From NCBI RefSeq assembly GCF_003987065.1, contig NZ_PIPY01000006.1, positions 124,001 to 188,000 on the forward strand: a stretch of 64,000 nucleotides of DNA. The letters run 5' to 3'. The number at the start of each line of letters is the position of its first letter. Position 1 is the stretch's first letter. Of this stretch, positions 1-10,540 are shown piece after piece. The position numbers and the translations under genes are program-made. The notes under the pieces are model-generated. The model did no database searches, was not told where the DNA came from, and saw only the letters and a program-made list of their open reading frames with translations. The DNA comes from Pseudidiomarina insulisalsae. Its GTDB lineage: Bacteria > Pseudomonadota > Gammaproteobacteria > Enterobacterales > Alteromonadaceae.

Positions 1-1379
1 GGCCGCTAAGCGTGCCTTTGTTGTCCAAACAGATACAGTTACTGGTGCAACGTTTTCAGTGCGCGCATCAACTCAGATCCATGCAAGAGAGTCTGGCGTG
101 GCATGCGCGTCAGGTGGAACGCGAATACGAGTTAGTCGAGAATATTTTTCAGAATGCGCTCAGTCGCAATTTTACCGATTACCCGCATATCCGAACCTTG
201 TTGGCGCCGGCTGCGAAGTTCAATGGTGATCTGTGCCTCGTCGCGCCAGGACCAACCGGCAGCCTGTATGTAATGATGGCAGACTTCACCGGTCACGGAC
301 TGGCGCCGGCAACCGGCGCTTTGCCACTCTCCCAGGCATTTTTTGCCATGGCTGATCGTAGCGTCTCAGTGGCCGAGATGGTAACTGAATTTAATTACCG
401 CCTGCACCGGCTACTGCCAAATGAAATGTTCTGTGCGTGTTTTTTGTTAGAACTGGCGGCAAACGGGGAGCGTCTGACCTACTGGAATGGCGGCATGCCA
501 CCAGCGCTGGTTTATGATGACCAAGGGGCAATCAAACACCGCCTCAAGGCACAACATGTGGCGCTGGGTGTATTACCGACCGAAGAGTTTGACGCCCAGG
601 TATCCAGTATCCGTACCAGTGCCAGTGATCGTGTCGCCATCTATACCGATGGGGTGATTGAAATGTTAAGTCAGCGCCATGAGTTTCTCGGGCTGAAAAG
701 TCTTGAATGTTATTTACAGGCTTATCCGCAGTTGCGCGATTTCGATCGTCTGATTCATAAGCTGGAGCATTTTCGTGGCGATGAGCCCCTGCACGACGAT
801 ATGTCGTTGGCAATTTTAGCGTGTTGTCCTACTGGTCTTGCGCCGGCCAGGGCAGAGAGCGAGGCTCGCGCCTTACCGTTTAGCTTTATCACTGAGCTTA
901 ACGCGGATGATTTGCGCCAGGTTGATGTAGTTAGCGCAATATTGGGTATTATCGGTCATCTACCGAACCTGCGATACCATCGTACCACCTTGTACCTGCT
1001 ATTGGCCGAGGTCTTCAATAACGCGCTGGAGCACAGTTTGCTGGGGCTTGACTCCCGGATTAAGGATGAACCTGAAGGTTTCACGTATTATTATCAGTTG
1101 CGCGCCGAGCGGCTGCAACAACTCAGTAAAGGAATGATCAGGGTCGAGGTGAGTTACCAGCCACGCTCGGCGCATATCTACTTTACTCTCAGCCACAACG
1201 GCACGCGCTGGCAGCCGCAAAGCCAGGCTGCGCTTGCCGGCCAGGAACGGTCACATGGGCGTGGGCTTGAGTTACTCAGACACCTGGCGAGCCCGCTGAT
1301 CTGGCATGAAGATGGTCGCACTGTCGAGTTCGGCTACTATCTGACGCCGACCAGAAGCACTGCCTCAACCACCGGCTAG
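1..1379 (+). CDS. PP2C-type phosphatase with C-terminal anti-sigma-type ATPase domain, 5' end missing
   Basis: The frame is open to the left window edge, so the N-terminus is missing; the first in-window start-like codon is GTG at 12, but I do not think it is the true start. Counting from it, the region around residues 71-105 shows the SpoIIE/PP2C metal-binding pattern (NGD, then Asp91 in DFTGHG). Residues of roughly 325-430 look like a GHKL ATPase of the RsbW type, with an N-box like EVFNNALEH and a late GRGLELL glycine motif. Proteins of this architecture usually begin with a response-regulator receiver domain, and the residues at the edge (PLSVPLLSKQIQLL) resemble a receiver-domain end leading into a helical linker; that is inference. 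The likely role is partner switching, dephosphorylating an anti-anti-sigma factor and binding or phosphorylating the same or a related target. It converges with yciH and overlaps its end. Confidence 0.85.
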   Translation, partial: PLSVPLLSKQIQLLVQRFQCAHQLRSMQESLAWHARQVEREYELVENIFQNALSRNFTDYPHIRTLLAPAAKFNGDLCLVAPGPTGSLYVMMADFTGHGLAPATGALPLSQAFFAMADRSVSVAEMVTEFNYRLHRLLPNEMFCACFLLELAANGERLTYWNGGMPPALVYDDQGAIKHRLKAQHVALGVLPTEEFDAQVSSIRTSASDRVAIYTDGVIEMLSQRHEFLGLKSLECYLQAYPQLRDFDRLIHKLEHFRGDEPLHDDMSLAILACCPTGLAPARAESEARALPFSFITELNADDLRQVDVVSAILGIIGHLPNLRYHRTTLYLLLAEVFNNALEHSLLGLDSRIKDEPEGFTYYYQLRAERLQQLSKGMIRVEVSYQPRSAHIYFTLSHNGTRWQPQSQAALAGQERSHGRGLELLRHLASPLIWHEDGRTVEFGYYLTPTRSTASTTG

Positions 1380-1700
1380 TTTTACGGTGAATCCTTGTTG
1401 CTGCAGATACGCCATGGCTGATTCGCGCTGATCGCCTTGCAGCTCAATCGTACTGTTCTTCACGCTCCCGCCGACGCCGCATTGTTTGCGCAACGCTTTG
1501 GCATAACGATTTAACAGCTCGGCATCATCGGGCAAATCAAGAATCACCGTGACACCTTTGCCTTTGCGACCTTTGGTTTGTCGTTGAATACGCACAGTCT
1601 GTGAGGTGTCGGGTTCAGCAGGGGTATCTGCTGGTGTTGGCTCAGCAGTTTCCGATGGGCGAAAGCCTAAATTTTTAAGTTGATCAGATAGACTTGACAC
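1365..1700 (-). CDS. yciH: SUI1/YciH family translation factor
   Basis: A 111-residue protein with a disordered Pro/Thr/Glu-rich N-terminus and an eIF1/SUI1 domain: the basic KGRKGKGVTVI stretch, then LRKQCGVGGSVK and IELQGDQR, the family hallmarks. Bacterial YciH can influence start-codon selection on the 30S subunit; it is not essential in E. coli. The frame can open at GTG 1706, but a GAGG lies directly against that codon. The next GTG at 1700 has GAGG five bases upstream, so I use 1700. The last 15 bases overlap the 3' end of the convergent phosphatase gene. Confidence 0.88.
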   Translation of the reverse strand: MSSLSDQLKNLGFRPSETAEPTPADTPAEPDTSQTVRIQRQTKGRKGKGVTVILDLPDDAELLNRYAKALRKQCGVGGSVKNSTIELQGDQRESAMAYLQQQGFTVKLAGG

Positions 1701-1729
1701 GAGCACCTCATATTTTAAGCTTGGAATAA

Positions 1730-1745
1730 ATAACCAACGTGTTAT
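1730..1745. promoter_or_regulatory. Possible LysR-type operator upstream of cysB
   Basis: An interrupted inverted repeat, ATAAC-N6-GTTAT, lies 36 bases before the cysB start. A possible -10 box (TAGAAT, 1753-1758) follows. CysB-type regulators commonly repress their own promoter, so an autoregulatory site is plausible. The arms are only 5 bp and the region is AT-rich, so chance is a real alternative. Confidence 0.25.
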
Positions 1746-1760
1746 ATATTTTTAGAATAA

Positions 1761-2756
<996 letters not shown>

Positions 2757-2757
2757 G

Positions 2758-4131
2758 TTAACACTCAATAATATTTACCGCGAGGCCGCCACGAGCGGTC
2801 TCTTTATATTTGGTTTTCATATCGTTACCGGTGTCCCACATGGTCTTAATGACCTTGTCGAGCGAGACCTTATGATCACCACTGCCGCGCAATGCAAGAC
2901 GTGCCGCGTTAATGGCTTTCACTGAGCCCATTGCGTTACGCTCAATACAAGGTACCTGTACCAGGCCGCCGACCGGGTCACAGGTTAATCCCAGATTGTG
3001 CTCCATGCCAATTTCTGCGGCATTTTCAACATTGCTGACGCTGCCGCCCATGAGTTCGGCCAGTGCACCCGCTGCCATCGAACAGGCCACACCTACCTCG
3101 CCCTGACAGCCGACTTCGGCGCCGCTGATGGAGGCGTTCTTTTTATACAGAATACCTATGGCTGCGGACGTCAGTAAAAAACGTACCACTGTCTCTTCAT
3201 CAAGCGGTGAGATAAACTTATCGGCATATTTCATCACCGCTGGGATAATTCCCGCAGCGCCGTTGGTCGGAGCCGTCACGACCCGGCCACCTGCAGCATT
3301 TTCTTCATTGACCGCCAGCGCAAATAAGTCGACCCAGTCCATGGTTTGCATGGGGTCGGCTGATTTTTCATTGCGCAGACGCTGATACAGGCCAGGCGCA
3401 CGGCGGCGGACTTTGAGGCCACCGGGTAATATACCCTCGGTTTTAATACCGCGGTCGATACATTCGTCCATGGTTTTCCAGATATGCATCAGCCGTTCGC
3501 GAATTTCCTTTTCGCTGCGGAATACTTTTTCATTGGCGAGCATCAAGGAGCTAATGCGCAGCCCATGCTCGTCACATTGCGCGAGCAATTCCGCAGCGCT
3601 ATCAAAGGGGTACGGAATAGGCTGAGTTGACTGCTCAATCGCTTCTTCGAGGGTGTCGTCAAAGTCGGCGTCACGAACAATAAAGCCACCACCTATAGAG
3701 TAATAAAGGTCTTTGTAAAGGACTTCATCACCTTTTAACAGACGCAGCTCCATAGCATTGGCATGACGCGGCATGGTTTTGCGGCGATGAAAGGTGATAG
3801 CGCCCTCACGCGGGAACTTGATTTCATGCGAGCCTAACAGCTTGAGCTTTTGGGTTTTATCGGTTTCGGCCAGAAAAGCATCGACCTGCGTGGTGTCTAC
3901 CGTTTCAGGCTCTTCACCGGCAAGTCCCAGAATGACCGCTTTACCGGTACCGTGACCTTTGCCGGTCTGGCCCAGTGAGCCAAACAGCTCGACCTTGATG
4001 CCGGTGGCCGAAGAGAGATCAATTTCCTGCGCAGCGGCTTGCAGAAATTCCTTCGCGGCACGCATCGGGCCCACGGTATGAGAGCTCGATGGACCAATAC
4101 CCACTTTGTAGATATCAAAAACACTAATCAT
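2758..4131 (-). CDS. sdaA: L-serine ammonia-lyase, iron-sulfur dependent
   Basis: A single-chain 457-residue L-serine dehydratase, close to E. coli SdaA (454). It deaminates L-serine to pyruvate and ammonia in the cytoplasm using an oxygen-sensitive [4Fe-4S] cluster. The N-terminus carries the family motif [17 protein letters not shown]. The alpha domain in the C-terminal half contains [13 protein letters not shown] and the cysteine-bearing stretches [11 protein letters not shown] and [12 protein letters not shown] that supply cluster ligands. It is the last gene of a leftward pabB-nudL-sdaA set, 16 bases after the nudL stop, the same order as in E. coli. No strong ribosome binding site precedes its ATG, so translational coupling to nudL is possible. 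Confidence 0.95.
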   Translation of the reverse strand: MISVFDIYKVGIGPSSSHTVGPMRAAKEFLQAAAQEIDLSSATGIKVELFGSLGQTGKGHGTGKAVILGLAGEEPETVDTTQVDAFLAETDKTQKLKLLGSHEIKFPREGAITFHRRKTMPRHANAMELRLLKGDEVLYKDLYYSIGGGFIVRDADFDDTLEEAIEQSTQPIPYPFDSAAELLAQCDEHGLRISSLMLANEKVFRSEKEIRERLMHIWKTMDECIDRGIKTEGILPGGLKVRRRAPGLYQRLRNEKSADPMQTMDWVDLFALAVNEENAAGGRVVTAPTNGAAGIIPAVMKYADKFISPLDEETVVRFLLTSAAIGILYKKNASISGAEVGCQGEVGVACSMAAGALAELMGGSVSNVENAAEIGMEHNLGLTCDPVGGLVQVPCIERNAMGSVKAINAARLALRGSGDHKVSLDKVIKTMWDTGNDMKTKYKETARGGLAVNIIEC

Positions 4132-4147
4132 AAAGTTATCGTAAACC

Positions 4148-4741
4148 TTAGTTTAAAGAGCGATAAAAAGTGTGACGCTCAGGATACACGTGATCGGCCA
4201 ATTCTCGCAAAATTCCGGCCGTCGCACCCCAGATATTTCTATGTTGATATGGAATAAAGTATACCTGATCGTAAATAAAACGCCTCAGCCGATAGGCGAA
4301 GTGTTGTTGTTGGTGCAATACGTGCTTAAGCGGCACAGTGAAAATTTCAGAAACCTCGCGTGGATCAGGACGCAGTGGAGCCGACGGTCGTACGAAGGCA
4401 ACATAAGGACGAATCAGAAAATTACTAATGACCGGGTAGTCCTCGAGCGCGCCCACAAGCTCAACATCGCCGGGATCAAGCCCGATTTCCTCGTGCGCCT
4501 CGCGCAGGGCAGTGGCGTAGAGATCGGCATCGTTCAATTCCTGGCGCCCCCCCGGAAAGCTGATTTGTCCGGCATGATGACGTAAGTTTACGCTGCGTTG
4601 CGTCAGAATTAACTGCAGTTCCCCCTCACGTTCCCACAACGGAATTAACACCGCTGCCGGGCGCAGTCGCTTGAGTGGCGGCCGCTGCAAAGGCTTCTTG
4701 TGGTGCAGCTGAAAGCGCTGTAAGAATTCATCACGAGTCAT
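4148..4741 (-). CDS. nudL: NUDIX hydrolase, NudL-type CoA pyrophosphatase
   Basis: A 197-residue NUDIX protein. The segment [16 protein letters not shown] just before SFPGG is the extended signature of NudL/YeaB coenzyme A diphosphatases, and REAHEEIGL is the core of the NUDIX box. The usual upstream Glu of the box is absent, as in other NudL proteins. It probably splits CoA, preferably oxidised CoA, into 4'-phosphopantetheine and 3',5'-ADP. The open frame extends to 4825, but the ATG at 4741 has GGGGAG seven bases upstream and overlaps the end of pabB by only 11 bases, so I start there. Its position between pabB and sdaA is as in E. coli. Confidence 0.92.
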   Translation of the reverse strand: MTRDEFLQRFQLHHKKPLQRPPLKRLRPAAVLIPLWEREGELQLILTQRSVNLRHHAGQISFPGGRQELNDADLYATALREAHEEIGLDPGDVELVGALEDYPVISNFLIRPYVAFVRPSAPLRPDPREVSEIFTVPLKHVLHQQQHFAYRLRRFIYDQVYFIPYQHRNIWGATAGILRELADHVYPERHTFYRSLN

Positions 4742-6065
4742 GCGGATGCTCCCCTGACGTGGCGGTCGCAAGGACCGGGAGTATCTTGGCCACTTTATCG
4801 AGTGTCTCCTGGTACTCTTCGTCACCCACTGAGTCCATCACCAGCCCACCACCGGCCCAGCAGTGGAGCAGGCGCTGACTTGCGACCAGCGTGCGGATGC
4901 AGATATTAGTGTCACAGGCACCGTGTTGAGAAATATAGCCCATACTGCCGCAATAAAAACTGCGGCGCTGGGGCTCAAGCTCATCAATGACTTCCATGGC
5001 ACGGATTTTCGGCGCCCCGGTAATGGAACCGCCGGGAAAGCAAGCGGCCAGTACATCAATGGCTGACAGTTCGGTTTCCAACGTGCCCGTTACGGTACTC
5101 ACCAGATGATGCACGGCGGGGTAGCTTTCGATCTCGAATAGCTTCGGAACCTGTACGCTGCCAGGCTGGCAGACCCGGCTCAGGTCATTGCGTAACAGAT
5201 CGACAATCATCACATTTTCCGCGCGATCTTTACTTGCTTGCTGCAGCTCCTGTGCGAGTTGCTGATCCTGCTGCGGGTTAGCATGGCGTGGGCGCGTACC
5301 CTTAATTGGTTTGGTCTCGACCGCGCCGCTGGCACTGACCTGTAAAAAGCGCTCCGGCGAGTGGCTTAGTACGGCCCCCTCGTGCAACCTTAAAAAACCT
5401 GAGTAAGGTGCCTGATTTGCCTCTCGTAAGCATTGGTATGCCCCCCAGGGGGAGCCTTGATAATCAGCGCTGAAGCGCTGCGCCAGATTCACCTGGTAAC
5501 AGTCACCGGCCCGCAGGTAGTCCTGCACCCGCGCAAATTTTTGCAGATAATCTGCCGCTTGCATGTTGCTCTGCCAGGCTGAGGTCAGTTGAAACGCCGC
5601 AGTTGCATGAGGTTGAATTTCCGCCTGTTGCCAGAATGTCTGCCAGTGCGCAATTTCTTGTTTGGGTGCGAGTAGCCAGGTGGTGTCGGTGGCACGGCAA
5701 CGTATTAAAGCGCGGGTGTAAAGGCCGACGGCCAGTTCGGGTAATTCACTGTCGGCAAGAGCATGCTCGGGCAAGCGTTCCAGCGCGCGGCCCGCGTCAT
5801 AACTCCAGGCGCCCGCCAGTCCACCCTGAAACGGCAGGTCGGCAGGGCCTTCATAGGTTGGTACCTGAGCAAGCAACTCACGCAAGCGACGTGGCCAGTC
5901 GCTACTGTCGACAACCTGCAATTCGGGCTGCCAGAAAATGAAATCGTAGTGGCTTTGGGGGTGTTCACAGCTATCTAGCAGCAATGCCCAGGGTTGTTCT
6001 GCGATGGCCGCGAACAGCGAAGCAAACCGGGCTTTTACAGGTAAAGATACAGCAACAATGGACAC
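4731..6065 (-). CDS. pabB: Aminodeoxychorismate synthase component I
   Basis: A 444-residue chorismate-utilising enzyme that, with the glutaminase PabA, makes 4-amino-4-deoxychorismate for folate synthesis. The C-terminal catalytic domain shows KPIKGTRPR (PabB carries Lys here), ENVMIVDLLRNDLSRV, the FPGGSITGAPK signature and FYCGSMGYIS. These distinguish it from anthranilate synthase TrpE. The N-terminal half matches the divergent PabB lobe. The start codon is GTG, with only a distant GGAG upstream. It heads the leftward pabB-nudL-sdaA set and diverges from the fumarase gene across about 120 bases. Confidence 0.94.
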   Translation of the reverse strand: MSIVAVSLPVKARFASLFAAIAEQPWALLLDSCEHPQSHYDFIFWQPELQVVDSSDWPRRLRELLAQVPTYEGPADLPFQGGLAGAWSYDAGRALERLPEHALADSELPELAVGLYTRALIRCRATDTTWLLAPKQEIAHWQTFWQQAEIQPHATAAFQLTSAWQSNMQAADYLQKFARVQDYLRAGDCYQVNLAQRFSADYQGSPWGAYQCLREANQAPYSGFLRLHEGAVLSHSPERFLQVSASGAVETKPIKGTRPRHANPQQDQQLAQELQQASKDRAENVMIVDLLRNDLSRVCQPGSVQVPKLFEIESYPAVHHLVSTVTGTLETELSAIDVLAACFPGGSITGAPKIRAMEVIDELEPQRRSFYCGSMGYISQHGACDTNICIRTLVASQRLLHCWAGGGLVMDSVGDEEYQETLDKVAKILPVLATATSGEHPHDS

Positions 6066-6141
6066 AGCTATCGGGCTCCCAAAATCATTTGTCCGTAGCT
6101 TAACATATACCTGCCGAAAACTGGTCAGCGTGCAGTTAAAA

Positions 6142-6154
6142 CGCTATCATAGCG
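6142..6154. promoter_or_regulatory. Short palindrome in the pabB/fumarase divergent region
   Basis: CGCTAT and ATAGCG flank a single central C, giving a perfect 13-base odd palindrome 33 bases before the fumarase ATG. AT-rich boxes usable as -10 elements (TATCAT, TATAAC) overlap or follow it. It could be an operator for the fumarase promoter. With 6-bp arms it could also be chance. Confidence 0.25.
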
Positions 6155-6186
6155 GCCAATTATAACTGGAGGAAGTTGAGGTACTC

Positions 6187-7698
6187 ATGGCCATTATTCG
6201 TCAGGCTGATTTCATTGAAAGCATCGCCGATGCTCTGCAATATATTTCGTATTACCACCCGCTGGATTTTGTTCAGGCGTTGGAAAAAGCCTATCACCAG
6301 GAAAAAAGTGACGCGGCGAAAAACGCTATCGCTCAGGTGCTGACGAATTCACGTATGGCTGCACAGGGGCACCGCCCGATCTGTCAGGATACCGGCATTG
6401 TGACCTGCTTTGTCAAAGTTGGTATGGGAGTGCAGTGGGATAAAACAGACATGACGGTGCAGCAAATGGTGGATGAGGGGACCCGTCAGGCCTACACCAA
6501 CCCCGAGAATCCGTTGCGCGCCTCTATAGTTGCTGATCCTGCCGGCAAACGGAAAAATACCGGTGATAACACTCCTTCAGTGGTTCACATCGACATGGTG
6601 CCCGGTGACCAGATAGAAGTGATGATCGCCGCAAAAGGTGGTGGTTCGGAAAACAAGTCGAAAATGGTGATGCTCAACCCCAGCGACTCGATTGCGGACT
6701 GGGTAGTTGAAACCATGCCGAAATTGGGCGCCGGCTGGTGTCCGCCGGGCATGATCGGCCTGGGTATTGGTGGTACCGCGGAAAAGTCTGCGGTACTGGC
6801 AAAGGAAGCGCTGATGGATCCGGTCGATATTCAGGAACTGTTGGATCGTGGTCCGCAGAACGCTGAAGAAGAACTGCGGCTGGAGATTTACGAGCGGGTA
6901 AATCAACTCGGTATTGGCGCCCAAGGTCTGGGTGGCGTGACCACCGTGATGGACGTCAAGATCAAAACCGCGCCAACCCATGCTGCCTCGAAGCCAGTGA
7001 CCTTAATTCCAAACTGTGCCGCCACCCGCCACGCGCATTTTGTGCTCGATGGCTCTGGGCCTGCCGATCTTCAGCCGCCAAAACTGGAGGACTGGCCGGA
7101 TATCACCTTTGAATTGGGTGACGACGCGCGGCGCGTGAATCTTGATGCGCTGACTCAGGCGGATATCGAGACCTGGAAAACCGGTGAAACCGTATTGCTT
7201 AGTGGCAAAATGCTGACCGGCCGTGATGCGGCGCATAAGCGCATAAAAGACATGCTCGACCGCGGCGAAACTTTACCTGTCGATTTCACCAATAAATTTA
7301 TTTATTACGTCGGTCCGGTTGATCCTGTCGGCGATGAAGTAGTGGGGCCTGCCGGACCCACTACCGCAACACGAATGGATAAATTTACCGACCTGATGCT
7401 CGATAAAACCGGCATTCTTGGCATGATCGGCAAGGCTGAACGCGGTCCTGCGACGGTTGAAAGTATTAAGCAGCATAAAGCCGTTTACCTGATGGCCGTA
7501 GGTGGTGCAGCTTATTTAGTCGCCAAGGCGATTAAGAAAGCGCGCGTCGTTGCTTTTGAAGATCTTGGCATGGAAGCGATTTACGAGTTTGAGGTGGAGG
7601 ACATGCCAGTGACGGTTGCCGTTGATAGCACCGGAGAAAACGCCCATGAAACCGGACCTGCCATTTGGCGGGTGAAGCTGGAAACGGCCGATGTATAG
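6187..7698 (+). CDS. fumA: Fumarate hydratase class I
   Basis: A 503-residue single-chain class I fumarase (FumA/FumB type), an iron-sulfur enzyme interconverting fumarate and malate in the TCA cycle. It has both parts of the family, with the N-terminal catalytic domain and the C-terminal swivelling domain fused. Probable [4Fe-4S] ligands are Cys66 (RPICQDTG), Cys185 (GWCPPGMIGLGIGG) and Cys277 (IPNCAATRHAHF). A GGAGGA ribosome site precedes ATG 6187. The last 8 bases overlap the start of rmuC, implying co-translation. It could equally be called fumB; sequence alone does not separate the two paralogues. Confidence 0.93.
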   Translation: MAIIRQADFIESIADALQYISYYHPLDFVQALEKAYHQEKSDAAKNAIAQVLTNSRMAAQGHRPICQDTGIVTCFVKVGMGVQWDKTDMTVQQMVDEGTRQAYTNPENPLRASIVADPAGKRKNTGDNTPSVVHIDMVPGDQIEVMIAAKGGGSENKSKMVMLNPSDSIADWVVETMPKLGAGWCPPGMIGLGIGGTAEKSAVLAKEALMDPVDIQELLDRGPQNAEEELRLEIYERVNQLGIGAQGLGGVTTVMDVKIKTAPTHAASKPVTLIPNCAATRHAHFVLDGSGPADLQPPKLEDWPDITFELGDDARRVNLDALTQADIETWKTGETVLLSGKMLTGRDAAHKRIKDMLDRGETLPVDFTNKFIYYVGPVDPVGDEVVGPAGPTTATRMDKFTDLMLDKTGILGMIGKAERGPATVESIKQHKAVYLMAVGGAAYLVAKAIKKARVVAFEDLGMEAIYEFEVEDMPVTVAVDSTGENAHETGPAIWRVKLETADV

Positions 7699-9076
7699 TT
7701 TGCTTATCTGGCAATGGCTGGCAGCTGGCGCACTGGCGCTGGCTGTCGGTATGTTACTGGGCTGGTGGCTGCGCCGCGGGCAAGTGCAGCATGGGCAACA
7801 GGAGCTTGGCCATCAACAGGCGGTTGCGGCGCAACGTGAGCAGCAGCTGCAGCATGAGTTAGCGCAACATCAACAACGCACGACCCAACAACAGCAAGCA
7901 CTGGAGCAGCGACTGCAGCAGCACGAACAGCAGCAGCAACGGTTGCAGCAGGAGCGCAGTCAGTTGCAGGCCGATCTTGCCGCGACGCACTCAAAGCTGG
8001 AAAGCACTTTAAAACACGCTGAAGAAAAGCAACGTTTGCTTGAAGCCAGTGAAGAGCGCATGAAAAAAGAGTTCGAGCGTCTGGCCCAGCAAATTTTTGA
8101 GCAAAAGTCGGAACGCTTACAGCAAAACAGCAAACAAACTCTGGAAGTGACGCTGGCACCCTTTAAGCAACAGCTTGAGGCGTTCAAAAAGCAGGTTGAA
8201 ACGCAGTATACCGAAGAGCTTAAGCAACGGGCCTCGTTAACCACTGAGCTGACCACGCTGAAAGAGCTCAATAAACAAATGGCGGCCGAAGCTGATGCAC
8301 TGACCCGTGCACTTAAGGGTGACAGTAAGACCCAGGGTAACTGGGGAGAAGTGGTATTGGAGCGTATTCTGACCCAGTCAGGGTTACGCGAAGGGCACGA
8401 ATACGAAACCCAAAGCCATCACCGCGATGAAGACGGTAAATCCTTTAAGCCCGATGTTGTCGTTCACCTGCCGAACGACAAAGACGTAGTGATTGACTCA
8501 AAAGTGTCGCTGGTTGCCTATGAGCGTTACTTCAACAGTGACGACGATAAAGAGCGTGCCGCAGCGTTAACTGAACACGTGAACTCGCTACGCAATCACA
8601 TTAAGGGGCTTGGCAAGAAAAATTATCAGCAGTTGGAAAGTGTCCGCACCCTTGATTACGTGCTGATGTTTATTCCTATCGAGCCGGCATTTTTACTTGC
8701 AGTTGATCGCGATCCGGAATTGATTCGCCTGGCGTTGGATAACAACATTATGCTGGTCAGCCCGACCAATCTTTTGGTCGCGCTACGCACCGTTAATAAC
8801 ATCTGGCAATACGAATATCAGAATCAAAACGCGCAGCGTATCGCCGGTGATGCGGCCAAGCTTTATGATAAGTTTGTTGGCTTTATCGAAGACATGCAGA
8901 AAATAGGCAATAGTCTGGAAACCGTGCGTAAACATTATGATGGCGCTATGAATAAGCTTTCAACGGGCCGCGGTAATCTGGTAGGACGCGTGGAGAAGTT
9001 TAAAGAAATGGGGGTCCAGACCTCAAAAAGTATCGACAGTAAGTTACTTGATAGCGAAGGCACGGACGACAACTAA
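7691..9076 (+). CDS. rmuC: DNA recombination protein RmuC
   Basis: A 461-residue protein with one N-terminal membrane segment (about residues 4-26), a coiled coil of about 170 residues extremely rich in glutamine, then the RmuC nuclease-like domain (TQGNWGEVVLERIL, KPDVVVHLPNDKDVVIDSKVSL, YVLMFIPIEPAF). RmuC limits inversions at short inverted repeats in E. coli; the domain belongs to the PD-(D/E)xK nuclease fold, and the IDSK segment fits its catalytic site. The start overlaps the fumarase stop by 8 bases. The glutamine bias resembles that of SMC later in the window. Confidence 0.93.
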   Translation: MYSLLIWQWLAAGALALAVGMLLGWWLRRGQVQHGQQELGHQQAVAAQREQQLQHELAQHQQRTTQQQQALEQRLQQHEQQQQRLQQERSQLQADLAATHSKLESTLKHAEEKQRLLEASEERMKKEFERLAQQIFEQKSERLQQNSKQTLEVTLAPFKQQLEAFKKQVETQYTEELKQRASLTTELTTLKELNKQMAAEADALTRALKGDSKTQGNWGEVVLERILTQSGLREGHEYETQSHHRDEDGKSFKPDVVVHLPNDKDVVIDSKVSLVAYERYFNSDDDKERAAALTEHVNSLRNHIKGLGKKNYQQLESVRTLDYVLMFIPIEPAFLLAVDRDPELIRLALDNNIMLVSPTNLLVALRTVNNIWQYEYQNQNAQRIAGDAAKLYDKFVGFIEDMQKIGNSLETVRKHYDGAMNKLSTGRGNLVGRVEKFKEMGVQTSKSIDSKLLDSEGTDDN

Positions 9077-9090
9077 AAGGAAAGGAATTC

Positions 9091-9190
9091 ATGTTCACGG
9101 TTTTATATCAGTGGCGCCATACTTGAGCGTATTGCGCCACTCGAAATGGATGTGACCGACGACCTACTGGTGCCGGTCACCGAAGACTAA
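9091..9190 (+). pseudogene. Possible frameshifted mini-gene between rmuC and rimO
   Basis: An AAGGA site and ATG (9091) directly follow rmuC, but that frame stops after 11 codons. In the frame one base over, an open stretch runs to TAA at 9188-9190 and reads like protein (YISGAILERIAPLEM, then [13 protein letters not shown]). It has no start codon of its own after the rmuC stop. Removing one T from the four-T run at 9101-9104 would join the two into a 32-residue protein. I do not recognise it. It may be a decayed gene, a base-calling error, or chance. The tail overlaps the rimO stop. Confidence 0.3.
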
Positions 9191-10539
9191 ACCTTGGTAC
9201 CCCAGAGATCGTACTCATCGGCGTGCTCAATCAGAACATTGACCATGTCACCAGGTTTGACATCATATTCACCGTTCAGATAGACCAGTCCGTCAATTTC
9301 AGGGGCGTCGGCGTAACTACGGCCAATGGCGCCTTCTTCATCTACTTCGTCAATTAGAATTTGCAGCGTGCGGCCAATTTTTTGCTGCAGGCGCGCGGCA
9401 CTGATTTCCTGCTGCACTTCCATAAAGCGGGCATACCGCTCCTGCTTAACTTCTTCCGGAACCGGATCAGGCAGGTCATTGGCTTTCGCGCCTTCGACAT
9501 CGGAATAGGTGAAGCAACCGACGCGATCAAGCTGCGCTTCGCGTAAGAACTCCAGCAGTTCCTCAAACTCTTCTTCAGTCTCGCCCGGAAAGCCGACAAT
9601 AAAGGTGCTACGGATAGCCAGGTCAGGGCATATTTTACGCCAGTTCTGAATACGTTCCAGCGTGCGCTCGGCGGATCCCGGGCGCTTCATCAGGCGCAGG
9701 ATACGTTTATTGGAATGCTGTAAAGGTATATCAAGATAAGGTAATAACTTGCCTTCAGCCATCAACGGAATCACCTCATCCACTGAGGGATAGGGGTAGA
9801 CATAATGCAAGCGTACCCAGATACCGAGTTTACTCAAAGCTTCGCAAAGCTCCAGCATGCGGGTTTTAACCGGCTGGCCATCCCAGAAGCCGGTCTTATG
9901 CTTCACATCTACGCCATAAGCACTGGTGTCCTGGGAAATTACCAGTAACTCTTTCACACCGGCGTTGGCCAGGCGCTGCGCCTCAGCAAGGACATTACCC
10001 ACCGGTCGGCTGACCAGATCACCGCGCATGGACGGAATGATACAGAACGTACACCGGTGGTTGCAGCCTTCTGAAATTTTCAGATAAGCAAAGTGACGTG
10101 GGGTAAGCTTGACGCCAGTCTCCGGTACCAGATTTTCAAAGGGCGCGCGCTCAGGTTTAGGTACGTACTGATGGACATGCCCCATGACTTCTTCATAGGC
10201 ATGCGGACCGGTAATCGCCAGCACGTTTGGGTGTACTTCACGAATCTCATCGTCTTTGGCGCCAAGGCAGCCAGTTACGATCACTTTACCGTTCTCGTTG
10301 AGTGCCTCGCCGATAGCGTCGAGCGATTCCTGTACTGCGCTATCAATAAAGCCGCAGGTATTGACGATGACCATGTCAGCATTGTCATAGGTATTCACAA
10401 TGTCGTAGCCCTCGGTACGTAACTGAGTAAGAATACGCTCAGAATCGACCAGGTTCTTCGGACAGCCTAAGCTGACAAAGCCAATTTTAGGCTGGGTAAT
10501 AACGCCGTCAGTGACGGGAATGTAAGATTCAACACTCAT
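9187..10539 (-). CDS. rimO: Ribosomal protein S12 methylthiotransferase RimO
   Basis: A radical-SAM methylthiotransferase of 450 residues that adds a methylthio group to an aspartate of ribosomal protein S12. The N-terminal UPF0004 domain begins with [16 protein letters not shown] and carries the cluster cysteines (SLGC, VNTCGF, VTGCLG). The radical-SAM motif CNHRCTFC supplies the CxxxCxxC ligands, and a TRAM domain ends the protein ([13 protein letters not shown] onward). The frame extends to a TTG at 10560, but family N-termini and the ATG at 10539 favour the shorter form. It starts one base after the stop of the upstream secreted nuclease gene, so the two may share a transcript. Confidence 0.95.
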   Translation of the reverse strand: MSVESYIPVTDGVITQPKIGFVSLGCPKNLVDSERILTQLRTEGYDIVNTYDNADMVIVNTCGFIDSAVQESLDAIGEALNENGKVIVTGCLGAKDDEIREVHPNVLAITGPHAYEEVMGHVHQYVPKPERAPFENLVPETGVKLTPRHFAYLKISEGCNHRCTFCIIPSMRGDLVSRPVGNVLAEAQRLANAGVKELLVISQDTSAYGVDVKHKTGFWDGQPVKTRMLELCEALSKLGIWVRLHYVYPYPSVDEVIPLMAEGKLLPYLDIPLQHSNKRILRLMKRPGSAERTLERIQNWRKICPDLAIRSTFIVGFPGETEEEFEELLEFLREAQLDRVGCFTYSDVEGAKANDLPDPVPEEVKQERYARFMEVQQEISAARLQQKIGRTLQILIDEVDEEGAIGRSYADAPEIDGLVYLNGEYDVKPGDMVNVLIEHADEYDLWGTKV

Positions 10540-10540
10540 A

